A stretch of DNA of 64,000 nucleotides, from positions 1,364,001-1,428,000 of the forward strand of contig JAPFFF010000006.1 of NCBI GenBank assembly GCA_039105265.1. Direction: 5' to 3'. Positions within the stretch are counted from its first letter, which is position 1. Every line of letters begins with the position of its first letter. Below, one piece after another: positions 47,868-61,359 of this stretch. The notes below the pieces were generated by a model. The model ran no database searches. It saw only the letters and a program-made list of their open reading frames with translations, and was not told where the DNA came from. The stretch is from Tritrichomonas musculus. Its lineage: Eukaryota > Parabasalia > Tritrichomonadida > Tritrichomonadidae. Made by a program: the position numbers and the translations under genes.

Positions 47868-50800
47868 ATGTCTTTATTGCTTCTTTTTATTTCTTGCTTT
47901 AGCTTATTGAAAAATAATGACAAGGAAAAGATCATTGATTATCCTTCACAATCAAGAAATACAGGAAATATTATAATATTTGAACGTTTTATTGAACAAA
48001 TAGAAGAAACAGATGAACCAATTACTTGTCCTGCGAAACCAAGTGCACCTGTTGATGATCTTTCAACGAACCCAAATTCATATGCAAAGAAATCAGTTCT
48101 TTATGGATGCAATTTAGAAATCACATCAAGAATTGATTCGAATCAACACATTGTTCATCTTTATCATTGTACATTCAACGATCTTACTGATTCATCATCA
48201 TCAGGAGGAGGAGCCATCTATGTTTATACTACCAGCAATGGTCCAACCAACAAAACATGCATCATCGAAGACTGCAGATTTTCTAAATGTCAATCTACGA
48301 AAGGTGGAGCTATTTCAATAAACACAGCCCAAACTACTAGATTCTTCAGCATCCTTCGTAGTAAATTTGAGAACAACAAAGCCACTAATCAAGGTGGAGC
48401 TATTTATTTCAATGCAGTTTATTCGACCATTGATTCATGCGAATTCATTAACAATGTTGCAACCAACAAAGGAGGAGATATATATTTCCTCTGCAAAGAA
48501 GCAGCTGGTGGACAACCATCATCAAATCCATTATTAATTCAAAACAGCAAATTTGAATTAACTATTGAAACCACGACAAGCATGATTTATCTTGAGTGGG
48601 TTTCGACATCAGACTTCGCATTCAAGAACAATGAAGTCAGAATTATTTCGACGAATAGAAACTTCTTGTTTGGATCGACAGGAACTTTAACGACAGGAAC
48701 CATGAGTTTTGAATCGAACTGTATTTCACCAAGCAAAGATTATCTTTGTGAAGAGAGCAATACTGAATTACTTAACAAATTAACAGGAGGATTTCCAACC
48801 ATTTGTGGATCAGTCATTCCACCAGTCAATCCAACCGAAGAACCAATTAAGCCAACCGAAGAACCAATTAAGCCAACCGAAGAACCAATTAAGCCAACCG
48901 AAGAACCAATTAAGCCAACCGAAGAACCAATTAAGCCAACCGAAGAACCAGTCAAGCCAACCGAAGAACCAATTAAGCCAACCGAAGAACCAATTAAGCC
49001 AACCGAAGAACCAATTAAGCCAACCGAAGAACCAGTCAAGCCAACAACAAATCCAACTGAAAAGCCAGATGAACCAATTACTTGTCCTGCGAAACCAAGT
49101 GCACCTGTTGATGATCTTTCAACGAACCCAAATTCATATGCAAAGAAATCAGTTCTTTATGGATGCAATTTAGAAATCACATCAAGAATTGATTCGAATC
49201 AACACATTGTTCATCTTTATCATTGTACATTCAACGATCTTACTGATTCATCATCATCAGGAGGAGGAGCCATCTATGTTTATACTACCAGCAATGGTCC
49301 AACCAACAAAACATGCATCATCGAAGACTGCAGATTTTCTAAATGTCAATCTACGAAAGGTGGAGCTATTTCAATAAACACAGCCCAAACTACTAGATTC
49401 TTCAGCATCCTTCGTAGTAAATTTGAGAACAACAAAGCCACTAATCAAGGTGGAGCTATTTATTTCAATGCAGTTTATTCGACCATTGATTCATGCGAAT
49501 TCATTAACAATGTTGCAACCAACAAAGGAGGAGATATATATTTCCTCTGCAAAGAAGCAGCTGGTGGACAACCATCACCAAATCCATTATTAATTCAAAA
49601 CAGCAAATTTGAATTAACTATTGAAACCACGACAAGCATGATTTATCTTGAGTGGGTTTCGACATCAGACTTCGCATTCAAGAACAATGAAGTCAGAATT
49701 ATTTCGACGAATAGAAACTTCTTGTTTGGATCGACAGGAACTTTAACGACAGGAACCATGAGTTTTGAATCGAACTGTATTTCACCAAGCAAAGATTATC
49801 TTTGTGAAGAGAGCAATACTGAATTACTTAACAAATTAACAGGAGGATTTCCAACCATTTGTGGATCAGTCATTCCACCAGTCAATCCAACCGAAGAACC
49901 AATTAAGCCAACCGAAGAACCAATTAAGCCAACCGAAGAACCAATTAAGCCAACCGAAGAACTAATTAAGCCAACCGAAGAACCAATTAAGCCAACCGAA
50001 GAACCAGTCAAGCCAACCGAAGAACCAGTCAAGCCAACCGAAGAACCAATTAAGCCAACCGAAGAACCAATTAAGCCAACCGAAGAACCAGTCAATCCAA
50101 CCGAAGAACCAGTCAAGCCAACCGAAGAACCAATTAAGCCAACCGAAGAACCAGTCAAGCCAACCGAAGAACCAATTAAGCCAACCGAAGAACCAATTAA
50201 GCCAACCGAAGAACCAATTAAGCCAACCGAAGAACCAATTAAGCCAACCGAAGAACCAGTCAAGCCAACAACAAATCCAACTGAAAAGCCAGATGAACCA
50301 ATTACTTGTCCTGCGAAACCAAGTGCACCTGTTGATGATCTTTCAACGAACCCAAATTCATATGCAAAGAAATCAGTTCTTTATGGATGCAATTTAGAAA
50401 TCACATCAAGAATTGATTCGAATCAACACATTGTTCATCTTTATCATTGTACATTCAACGATCTTACTGATTCATCATCATCAGGAGGAGGAGCCATCTA
50501 TGTTTATACTACCAGCAATGGTCCAACCAACAAAACATGCATCATCGAAGACTGCAGATTTTCTAAATGTCAATCTACGAAAGGTGGAGCTATTTCAATA
50601 AACACAGCCCAAACTACTAGATTCTTCAGCATCCTTCGTAGTAAATTTGAGAACAACAAAGCCACTAATCAAGGTGGAGCTATTTATTTCAATGCAGTTT
50701 ATTCGACCATTGATTCATGCGAATTCATTAACAATGTTGCAACCAACAAAGGAGGAGATATATATTTCCTCTGCAAAGAAGCAGCTGGTGGACAACCATC

Positions 50801-53800
50801 ACCAAATCCATTATTAATTCAAAACAGCAAATTTGAATTAACTATTGAAACCACGACAAGCATGATTTATCTTGAGTGGGTTTCGACATCAGACTTCGCA
50901 TTCAAGAACAATGAAGTCAGAATTATTTCGACGAATAGAAACTTCTTGTTTGGATCGACAGGAACTTTAACGACAGGAACCATGAGTTTTGAATCGAACT
51001 GTATTTCACCAAGCAAAGATTATCTTTGTGAAGAGAGCAATACTGAATTACTTAACAAATTAACAGGAGGATTTCCAACCATTTGTGGATCAGTCATTCC
51101 ACCAGTCAATCCAACCGAAGAACCAATTAAGCCAACCGAAGAACCAATTAAGCCAACCGAAGAACCAATTAAGCCAACCGAAGAACCAGTCAAGCCAACA
51201 ACAAATCCAACTGAAAAGCCAGATGAACCAATTACTTGTCCTGCGAAACCAAGTGCACCTGTTGATGATCTTTCAACGAACCCAAATTCATATGCAAAGA
51301 AATCAGTTCTTTATGGATGCAATTTAGAAATCACATCAAGAATTGATTCGAATCAACACATTGTTCATCTTTATCATTGTACATTCAACGATCTTACTGA
51401 TTCATCATCATCAGGAGGAGGAGCCATCTATGTTTATACTACCAGCAATGGTCCAACCAACAAAACATGCATCATCGAAGACTGCAGATTTTCTAAATGT
51501 CAATCTACGAAAGGTGGAGCTATTTCAATAAACACAGCCCAAACTACTAGATTCTTCAGCATCCTTCGTAGTAAATTTGAGAACAACAAAGCCACTAATC
51601 AAGGTGGAGCTATTTATTTCAATGCAGTTTATTCGACCATTGATTCATGCGAATTCATTAACAATGTTGCAACCAACAAAGGAGGAGATATATATTTCCT
51701 CTGCAAAGAAGCAGCTGGTGGACAACCATCATCAAATCCATTATTAATTCAAAACAGCAAATTTGAATTAACTATTGAAACCACGACAAGCATGATTTAT
51801 CTTGAGTGGGTTTCGACATCAGACTTCGCATTCAAGAACAATGAAGTCAGAATTATTTCGACGAATAGAAACTTCTTGTTTGGATCGACAGGAACTTTAA
51901 CGACAGGAACCATGAGTTTTGAATCGAACTGTATTTCACCAAGCAAAGATTATCTTTGTGAAGAGAGCAATACTGAATTACTTAACAAATTAACAGGAGG
52001 ATTTCCAACCATTTGTGGATCAGTCATTCCACCAGTCAATCCAACCGAAGAACCAGTCAATCCAACCGAAGAACCAATTAAGCCAACCGAAGAACCAATT
52101 AAGCCAACCGAAGAACCAATTAAGCCAACCGAAGAACCAATTAAGCCAACCGAAGAACCAGTCAAGCCAACAACAAATCCAACTGAAAAGCCAGATGAAC
52201 CAATTACTTGTCCTGCGAAACCAAGTGCACCTGTTGATGATCTTTCAACGAACCCAAATTCATATGCAAAGAAATCAGTTCTTTATGGATGCAATTTAGA
52301 AATCACATCAAGAATTGATTCGAATCAACACATTGTTCATCTTTATCATTGTACATTCAACGATCTTACTGATTCATCATCATCAGGAGGAGGAGCCATC
52401 TATGTTTATACTACCAGCAATGGTCCAACCAACAAAACATGCATCATCGAAGACTGCAGATTTTCTAAATGTCAATCTACGAAAGGTGGAGCTATTTCAA
52501 TAAACACAGCCCAAACTACTAGATTCTTCAGCATCCTTCGTAGTAAATTTGAGAACAACAAAGCCACTAATCAAGGTGGAGCTATTTATTTCAATGCAGT
52601 TTATTCGACCATTGATTCATGCGAATTCATTAACAATGTTGCAACCAACAAAGGAGGAGATATATATTTCCTCTGCAAAGAAGCAGCTGGTGGACAACCA
52701 TCATCAAATCCATTATTAATTCAAAACAGCAAATTTGAATTAACTATTGAAACCACGACAAGCATGATTTATCTTGAGTGGGTTTCGACATCAGACTTCG
52801 CATTCAAGAACAATGAAGTCAGAATTATTTCGACGAATAGAAACTTCTTGTTTGGATCGACAGGAACTTTAACGACAGGAACCATGAGTTTTGAATCGAA
52901 CTGTATTTCACCAAGCAAAGATTATCTTTGTGAAGAGAGCAATACTGAATTACTTAACAAATTAACAGGAGGATTTCCAACCATTTGTGGATCAGTCATT
53001 CCACCAGTCAATCCAACCGAAGAACCAATCAAGCCAACCGAAGAACCAATCCAACCGAAGAACCAGTCAAGCCAACCGAAGAACCAATTAAGCCAACCGA
53101 AGAACCAATTAAGCCAACCGAAGAACCAATTAAGCCAACCGAAGAACCAGTCAAGCCAACAACAAATCCAACTGAAAAGCCAGATGAACCAATTACTTGT
53201 CCTGCGAAACCAAGTGCACCTGTTGATGATCTTTCAACGAACCCAAATTCATATGCAAAGAAATCAGTTCTTTATGGATGCAATTTAGAAATCACATCAA
53301 GAATTGATTCGAATCAACACATTGTTCATCTTTATCATTGTACATTCAACGATCTTACTGATTCATCATCATCAGGAGGAGGAGCCATCTATGTTTATAC
53401 TACCAGCAATGGTCCAACCAACAAAACATGCATCATCGAAGACTGCAGATTTTCTAAATGTCAATCTACGAAAGGTGGAGCTATTTCAATAAACACAGCC
53501 CAAACTACTAGATTCTTCAGCATCCTTCGTAGTAAATTTGAGAACAACAAAGCCACTAATCAAGGTGGAGCTATTTATTTCAATGCAGTTTATTCGACCA
53601 TTGATTCATGCGAATTCATTAACAATGTTGCAACCAACAAAGGAGGAGATATATATTTCCTCTGCAAAGAAGCAGCTGGTGGACAACCATCATCAAATCC
53701 ATTATTAATTCAAAACAGCAAATTTGAATTAACTATTGAAACCACGACAAGCATGATTTATCTTGAGTGGGTTTCGACATCAGACTTCGCATTCAAGAAC

Positions 53801-56800
53801 AATGAAGTCAGAATTATTTCGACGAATAGAAACTTCTTGTTTGGATCGACAGGAACTTTAACGACAGGAACCATGAGTTTTGAATCGAACTGTATTTCAC
53901 CAAGCAAAGATTATCTTTGTGAAGAGAGCAATACTGAATTACTTAACAAATTAACAGGAGGATTTCCAACCATTTGTGGATCAGTCATTCCACCAGTCAA
54001 TCCAACCGAAGAACCAGTCAAGCCAACCGAAGAACCAATTAAGCCAACCGAAGAACCAATTAAGCCAACCGAAGAACCAATTAAGCCAACCGAAGAACCA
54101 GTCAAGCCAACAACAAATCCAACTGAAAAGCCAGATGAACCAATTACTTGTCCTGCGAAACCAAGTGCACCTGTTGATGATCTTTCAACGAACCCAAATT
54201 CATATGCAAAGAAATCAGTTCTTTATGGATGCAATTTAGAAATCACATCAAGAATTGATTCGAATCAACACATTGTTCATCTTTATCATTGTACATTCAA
54301 CGATCTTACTGATTCATCATCATCAGGAGGAGGAGCCATCTATGTTTATACTACCAGCAATGGTCCAACCAACAAAACATGCATCATCGAAGACTGCAGA
54401 TTTTCTAAATGTCAATCTACGAAAGGTGGAGCTATTTCAATAAACACAGCCCAAACTACTAGATTCTTCAGCATCCTTCGTAGTAAATTTGAGAACAACA
54501 AAGCCACTAATCAAGGTGGAGCTATTTATTTCAATGCAGTTTATTCGACCATTGATTCATGCGAATTCATTAACAATGTTGCAACCAACAAAGGAGGAGA
54601 TATATATTTCCTCTGCAAAGAAGCAGCTGGTGGACAACCATCATCAAATCCATTATTAATTCAAAACAGCAAATTTGAATTAACTATTGAAACCACGACA
54701 AGCATGATTTATCTTGAGTGGGTTTCGACATCAGACTTCGCATTCAAGAACAATGAAGTCAGAATTATTTCGACGAATAGAAACTTCTTGTTTGGATCGA
54801 CAGGAACTTTAACGACAGGAACCATGAGTTTTGAATCGAACTGTATTTCACCAAGCAAAGATTATCTTTGTGAAGAGAGCAATACTGAATTACTTAACAA
54901 ATTAACAGGAGGATTTCCAACCATTTGTGGATCAGTCATTCCACCAGTCAATCCAACCGAAGAACCAATTAAGCCAACCGAAGAACCAATTAAGCCAACC
55001 GAAGAACCAGTCAATCCAACCGAAGAACCAGTCAAGCCAACCGAAGAACCAATTAAGCCAACCGAAGAACCAATTAAGCCAACCGAAGAACCAATTAAGC
55101 CAACCGAAGAACCAGTCAAGCCAACAACAAATCCAACTGAAAAGCCAGATGAACCAATTACTTGTCCTGCGAAACCAAGTGCACCTGTTGATGATCTTTC
55201 AACGAACCCAAATTCATATGCAAAGAAATCAGTTCTTTATGGATGCAATTTAGAAATCACATCAAGAATTGATTCGAATCAACACATTGTTCATCTTTAT
55301 CATTGTACATTCAACGATCTTACTGATTCATCATCATCAGGAGGAGGAGCCATCTATGTTTATACTACCAGCAATGGTCCAACCAACAAAACATGCATCA
55401 TCGAAGACTGCAGATTTTCTAAATGTCAATCTACGAAAGGTGGAGCTATTTCAATAAACACAGCCCAAACTACTAGATTCTTCAGCATCCTTCGTAGTAA
55501 ATTTGAGAACAACAAAGCCACTAATCAAGGTGGAGCTATTTATTTCAATGCAGTTTATTCGACCATTGATTCATGCGAATTCATTAACAATGTTGCAACC
55601 AACAAAGGAGGAGATATATATTTCCTCTGCAAAGAAGCAGCTGGTGGACAACCATCATCAAATCCATTATTAATTCAAAACAGCAAATTTGAATTAACTA
55701 TTGAAACCACGACAAGCATGATTTATCTTGAGTGGGTTTCGACATCAGACTTCGCATTCAAGAACAATGAAGTCAGAATTATTTCGACGAATAGAAACTT
55801 CTTGTTTGGATCGACAGGAACTTTAACGACAGGAACCATGAGTTTTGAATCGAACTGTATTTCACCAAGCAAAGATTATCTTTGTGAAGAGAGCAATACT
55901 GAATTACTTAACAAATTAACAGGAGGATTTCCAACCATTTGTGGATCAGTCATTCCACCAGTCAATCCAACCGAAGAACCAATTAAGCCAACCGAAGAAC
56001 CAATTAAGCCAACCGAAGAACCAGTCAATCCAACCGAAGAACCAGTCAAGCCAACCGAAGAACCAATTAAGCCAACCGAAGAACCAATTAAGCCAACCGA
56101 AGAACCAGTCAAGCCAACAACAAATCCAACTGAAAAGCCAGATGAACCAATTACTTGTCCTGCGAAACCAAGTGCACCTGTTGATGATCTTTCAACGAAC
56201 CCAAATTCATATGCAAAGAAATCAGTTCTTTATGGATGCAATTTAGAAATCACATCAAGAATTGATTCGAATCAACACATTGTTCATCTTTATCATTGTA
56301 CATTCAACGATCTTACTGATTCATCATCATCAGGAGGAGGAGCCATCTATGTTTATACTACCAGCAATGGTCCAACCAACAAAACATGCATCATCGAAGA
56401 CTGCAGATTTTCTAAATGTCAATCTACGAAAGGTGGAGCTATTTCAATAAACACAGCCCAAACTACTAGATTCTTCAGCATCCTTCGTAGTAAATTTGAG
56501 AACAACAAAGCCACTAATCAAGGTGGAGCTATTTATTTCAATGCAGTTTATTCGACCATTGATTCATGCGAATTCATTAACAATGTTGCAACCAACAAAG
56601 GAGGAGATATATATTTCCTCTGCAAAGAAGCAGCTGGTGGACAACCATCACCAAATCCATTATTAATTCAAAACAGCAAATTTGAATTAACTATTGAAAC
56701 CACGACAAGCATGATTTATCTTGAGTGGGTTTCGACATCAGACTTCGCATTCAAGAACAATGAAGTCAGAATTATTTCGACGAATAGAAACTTCTTGTTT

Positions 56801-59800
56801 GGATCGACAGGAACTTTAACGACAGGAACCATGAGTTTTGAATCGAACTGTATTTCACCAAGCAAAGATTATCTTTGTGAAGAGAGCAATACTGAATTAC
56901 TTAACAAATTAACAGGAGGATTTCCAACCATTTGTGGATCAGTCATTCCACCAGTCAATCCAACCGAAGAACCAGTCAATCCAACCGAAGAACCAATTAA
57001 GCCAACCGAAGAACCAATTAAGCCAACCGAAGAACCAATTAAGCCAACCGAAGAACCAATTAAGCCAACCGAAGAACCAGTCAAGCCAACAACAAATCCA
57101 ACTGAAAAGCCAGATGAACCAATTACTTGTCCTGCGAAACCAAGTGCACCTGTTGATGATCTTTCAACGAACCCAAATTCATATGCAAAGAAATCAGTTC
57201 TTTATGGATGCAATTTAGAAATCACATCAAGAATTGATTCGAATCAACACATTGTTCATCTTTATCATTGTACATTCAACGATCTTACTGATTCATCATC
57301 ATCAGGAGGAGGAGCCATCTATGTTTATACTACCAGCAATGGTCCAACCAACAAAACATGCATCATCGAAGACTGCAGATTTTCTAAATGTCAATCTACG
57401 AAAGGTGGAGCTATTTCAATAAACACAGCCCAAACTACTAGATTCTTCAGCATCCTTCGTAGTAAATTTGAGAACAACAAAGCCACTAATCAAGGTGGAG
57501 CTATTTATTTCAATGCAGTTTATTCGACCATTGATTCATGCGAATTCATTAACAATGTTGCAACCAACAAAGGAGGAGATATATATTTCCTCTGCAAAGA
57601 AGCAGCTGGTGGACAACCATCACCAAATCCATTATTAATTCAAAACAGCAAATTTGAATTAACTATTGAAACCACGACAAGCATGATTTATCTTGAGTGG
57701 GTTTCGACATCAGACTTCGCATTCAAGAACAATGAAGTCAGAATTATTTCGACGAATAGAAACTTCTTGTTTGGATCGACAGGAACTTTAACGACAGGAA
57801 CCATGAGTTTTGAATCGAACTGTATTTCACCAAGCAAAGATTATCTTTGTGAAGAGAGCAATACTGAATTACTTAACAAATTAACAGGAGGATTTCCAAC
57901 CATTTGTGGATCAGTCATTCCACCAGTCAATCCAACCGAAGAACCAGTCAATCCAACCGAAGAACCAATTAAGCCAACCGAAGAACCAATTAAGCCAACC
58001 GAAGAACCAATTAAGCCAACCGAAGAACCAATTAAGCCAACCGAAGAACCAGTCAAGCCAACAACAAATCCAACTGAAAAGCCAGATGAACCAATTACTT
58101 GTCCTGCGAAACCAAGTGCACCTGTTGATGATCTTTCAACGAACCCAAATTCATATGCAAAGAAATCAGTTCTTTATGGATGCAATTTAGAAATCACATC
58201 AAGAATTGATTCGAATCAACACATTGTTCATCTTTATCATTGTACATTCAACGATCTTACTGATTCATCATCATCAGGAGGAGGAGCCATCTATGTTTAT
58301 ACTACCAGCAATGGTCCAACCAACAAAACATGCATCATCGAAGACTGCAGATTTTCTAAATGTCAATCTACGAAAGGTGGAGCTATTTCAATAAACACAG
58401 CCCAAACTACTAGATTCTTCAGCATCCTTCGTAGTAAATTTGAGAACAACAAAGCCACTAATCAAGGTGGAGCTATTTATTTCAATGCAGTTTATTCGAC
58501 CATTGATTCATGCGAATTCATTAACAATGTTGCAACCAACAAAGGAGGAGATATATATTTCCTCTGCAAAGAAGCAGCTGGTGGACAACCATCATCAAAT
58601 CCATTATTAATTCAAAACAGCAAATTTGAATTAACTATTGAAACCACGACAAGCATGATTTATCTTGAGTGGGTTTCGACATCAGACTTCGCATTCAAGA
58701 ACAATGAAGTCAGAATTATTTCGACGAATAGAAACTTCTTGTTTGGATCGACAGGAACTTTAACGACAGGAACCATGAGTTTTGAATCGAACTGTATTTC
58801 ACCAAGCAAAGATTATCTTTGTGAAGAGAGCAATACTGAATTACTTAACAAATTAACAGGAGGATTTCCAACCATTTGTGGATCAGTCATTCCACCAGTC
58901 AATCCAACCGAAGAACCAATTAAGCCAACCGAAGAACCAATTAAGCCAACCGAAGAACCAGTCAATCCAACCGAAGAACCAGTCAAGCCAACCGAAGAAC
59001 CAATTAAGCCAACCGAAGAACCAGTCAAGCCAACCGAAGAACCAATTAAGCCAACCGAAGAACCAATTAAGCCAACCGAATCATCTTCTGAGCCAATAAT
59101 TGCAACAGAATCTTTAGCTCTAGACCCAACAATTTCATCTACTCCAACAAATGTTCCAGAACCTACCAATTCCAAACAACCAACTGAAATGATCCAATCA
59201 TTTGAATCAGCATCTGAAAGTATTTTTGTTCCATCTCCAACTGTATCAGGCCCATTGGATGACGAATTATCAGTTGATGAAACAGTCAACTTCACAGGAG
59301 ATTCAATTGAGTTAAATAAGGACGGTTATAAAGCTGATAATAAAGAGTTTTCAGTTACAGATAAGAAGGCTGATATCATTCTCATAAATCCGCAAGAAGA
59401 TGTCTCATTAATCAAAATCAACACAACAGCAGAAAAACCAGAGAAATCTGTTTTTGTTTCTCCTTCAAACAAAGGCACAGATGCCATCATTTTGGCACCA
59501 TCAGATGGCACTGATTATGGACAAGGAGAAGTTGGTATCCATGCAAACTCGAACTTGAAGAATGTCATTTTGCAAACAGAAAAAGTTCCATTGAATATTT
59601 ATAATAATGAAACAACCGACGTTTCAATCAAATTAGAGAAGGAAACAAATGAGTCAACCATTTATCTCAACCATTTGATCATGAACAATGGTTCCCTTCA
59701 AATGAAAGTTCCAGATGAAATTCAAACAATACAATTCATTGTTGTTGAAGTTTATAAGCTCGATAAAATTGAAACAATTAGAAATAAAGAACAAGTTGAA

Positions 59801-60532
59801 ACAAAAATTGATGAATTAAGATTGAGATCAGGATCTCAATTAACATTGGCTAAAACAAACATTACAAAAGTTATTAAAGCAAGCCCAAGATCAAAACTTG
59901 TTATTGAAGGCAGGGCTGCTTTCAATAATGAAACAAAGATCGAAATGACAGAATCTTCATTTATTGACTTTGGCTCGTCAATAGTTGATGGTATTTGCAA
60001 CGAAATCAAACTTTCTGAAAATGGAACAGATATCAATCGTTTACAAGAAGATGAAACCATTATTCCACTGATTTGCGGATCTAACTTCGATTGCCCTGCT
60101 TGGAAAGATAACTATGTTGGTAACATGGAATTCATATCAGCTAAGTGCATTTCATATAATAACCAACAATGTCTTGCAGCTACTAACAAACCTATTACTG
60201 CAAATAGGAATTCTAAAAATAAAGCATTACCAACAGGAACAATTATTGCAATCGTTATTATCGTTGTTATAGTAGTTATTGCTGCTATTTTGATAGTTAT
60301 TATACTGGTTAAGAGGAAATCAAATAATTATAATTATAATAACAATGAAGCACATTCTCAAGAAATAGAAGATGGAATAGGCAACAATGAATCAATGAAC
60401 GAAATTTCAGTAAATAATGGATCAACAATTCCTGCTGAATTTGAAAATGTTTTGTATAATTCTGCTGATGAACATAGCATAAGCATATCAAATGATCCAT
60501 TTTTAAGAGAATTTGAAGAAACACAAGCATAA
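47868..60532 (+). CDS. Giant Pmp-like (GGAI-repeat) surface protein with eleven modules; one frameshift
   Basis: This is a host gene starting at ATG 47868, with a signal peptide (MSLLLLFISCFSLL). Eleven near-identical modules of about 273 residues follow, each with GGAIYVY, KGGAISIN, QGGAIYFN and KGGDIYF. These are the GGA(I/V/L) repeats of polymorphic outer membrane protein beta-helices. Linkers are PTEEPIK/PTEEPVK heptads, mucin-like. After the last linker come a unique region of about 390 residues, a transmembrane helix (TGTIIAIVIIVVIVVIAAIL) and a tail with SNDPFLREFEE. At about 53046-53056 one linker unit lacks 4 bp, shifting the frame. Upstream reading then ends at 53288, while the second half is open to 60532. 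Whole, it would be a cell-surface adhesin-type protein of about 4,200 residues. The stop overlaps TAAAT. Confidence 0.85.
48012..59076 (+). repeat. Eleven tandem modules with 21-bp linker units
   Basis: Modules begin (GATGAACCAATTACTTGT) at 48012, 49068, 50292, 51222, 52194, 53183, 54134, 55148, 56141, 57113 and 58085. The spacings are 1056, 1224, 930, 972, 989, 951, 1014, 993, 972 and 972. All equal 972 plus or minus whole multiples of 21 except 989, which is 993 minus 4 and marks the frameshift. The only obvious module variant is SSNP versus SPNP (modules 2, 3, 9 and 10 have SPNP). The linker unit is GAAGAACCAATTAAGCCAACC. Confidence 0.95.
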
Positions 60533-61359
60533 ATAATGAACATAAATCATTTTATAACAATAAAGAAAGGCTGAATAATTTTAGCATTTCATTAAACATT
60601 TCAATAATTAGCCACTTTTTGTTATATTTTTTTTTTTTACATTTTTTTTAATCGTCTACATTTTTTTATCCCAAACAGAAACTTTACTTTTATACATTTT
60701 CCACATGAAATCAATTTAACTTATTTTGCAAAACGCCAAATTCGCTAATAGTTATTTCATTGCAAGAAAATAAATGCTTATGAATTTTTTTTCTCCATTT
60801 ATACGTATATACAAAACATCTTTTTTTTACTTTCTTAACTAGATTTCTTTTCCAATTTCCTTTTTCTTTTTTACAAATATTTTCAAAAATTAAATTTGAC
60901 AAAATATTTTCGATCGAATTCATCAATTACAATCACAATACTTTTGTAAATATAAGTTACAATGCACTTTCTTGATTATTAGCATATATTTATTGCAAAC
61001 CTATGATGAATGGATTTTATTCTTTATTGCTTTCTCATAGGAATACAAAAATAATAAAATATAAATATCAGCGCAAATAAACTTTAAATTTGATTAAATA
61101 CTGCTTTTTTTTTTTTGAAGATCTAAAAAATACTTTAATGCATTAAAGTATTTAATTCGTTATCATCACCTTTATTTTTCATCATACAGCCATTTGGACG
61201 ACACGACCAAAACAAATATACCATCAACTTTTCCAAAGAAATTTCTGGAGATAATATATCATCTACATAAAAAAAAAAGTATTCAATAAAAAAAAGCCGA
61301 AGCATACATTTTTATTTATTTTTAATTTTATCTTAATTTCATTTCTTTAAAAAACAAAA
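60533..61359. other. Convergent 3' intergenic region
   Basis: This is AT-rich DNA between two convergent host genes. TAAATAATG directly at the end of the Pmp-like gene fits the trichomonad UAAA polyadenylation signal. Short T-runs occur (60629-60638, 61106-61117) and no gene is seen. A near-palindrome AATACTTTAATGCATTAAAG lies near 61130-61149. Confidence 0.7.

Noticed and set aside
48835-59075. Regularly repeated 21-bp units that could be mistaken for a CRISPR-like array
   Set aside because: The units are contiguous, in frame and coding (PTEEPIK), with no spacers and no cas genes. The genome is eukaryotic.
48740-59295. Many open frames antisense to, or out of frame with, the Pmp-like gene, with SSVGLIG or QPKNQLS repeats and a recurring 62-residue frame
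   Set aside because: They are shadows of the 21-bp linker and of the repeated module, and they recur with exactly the module period.
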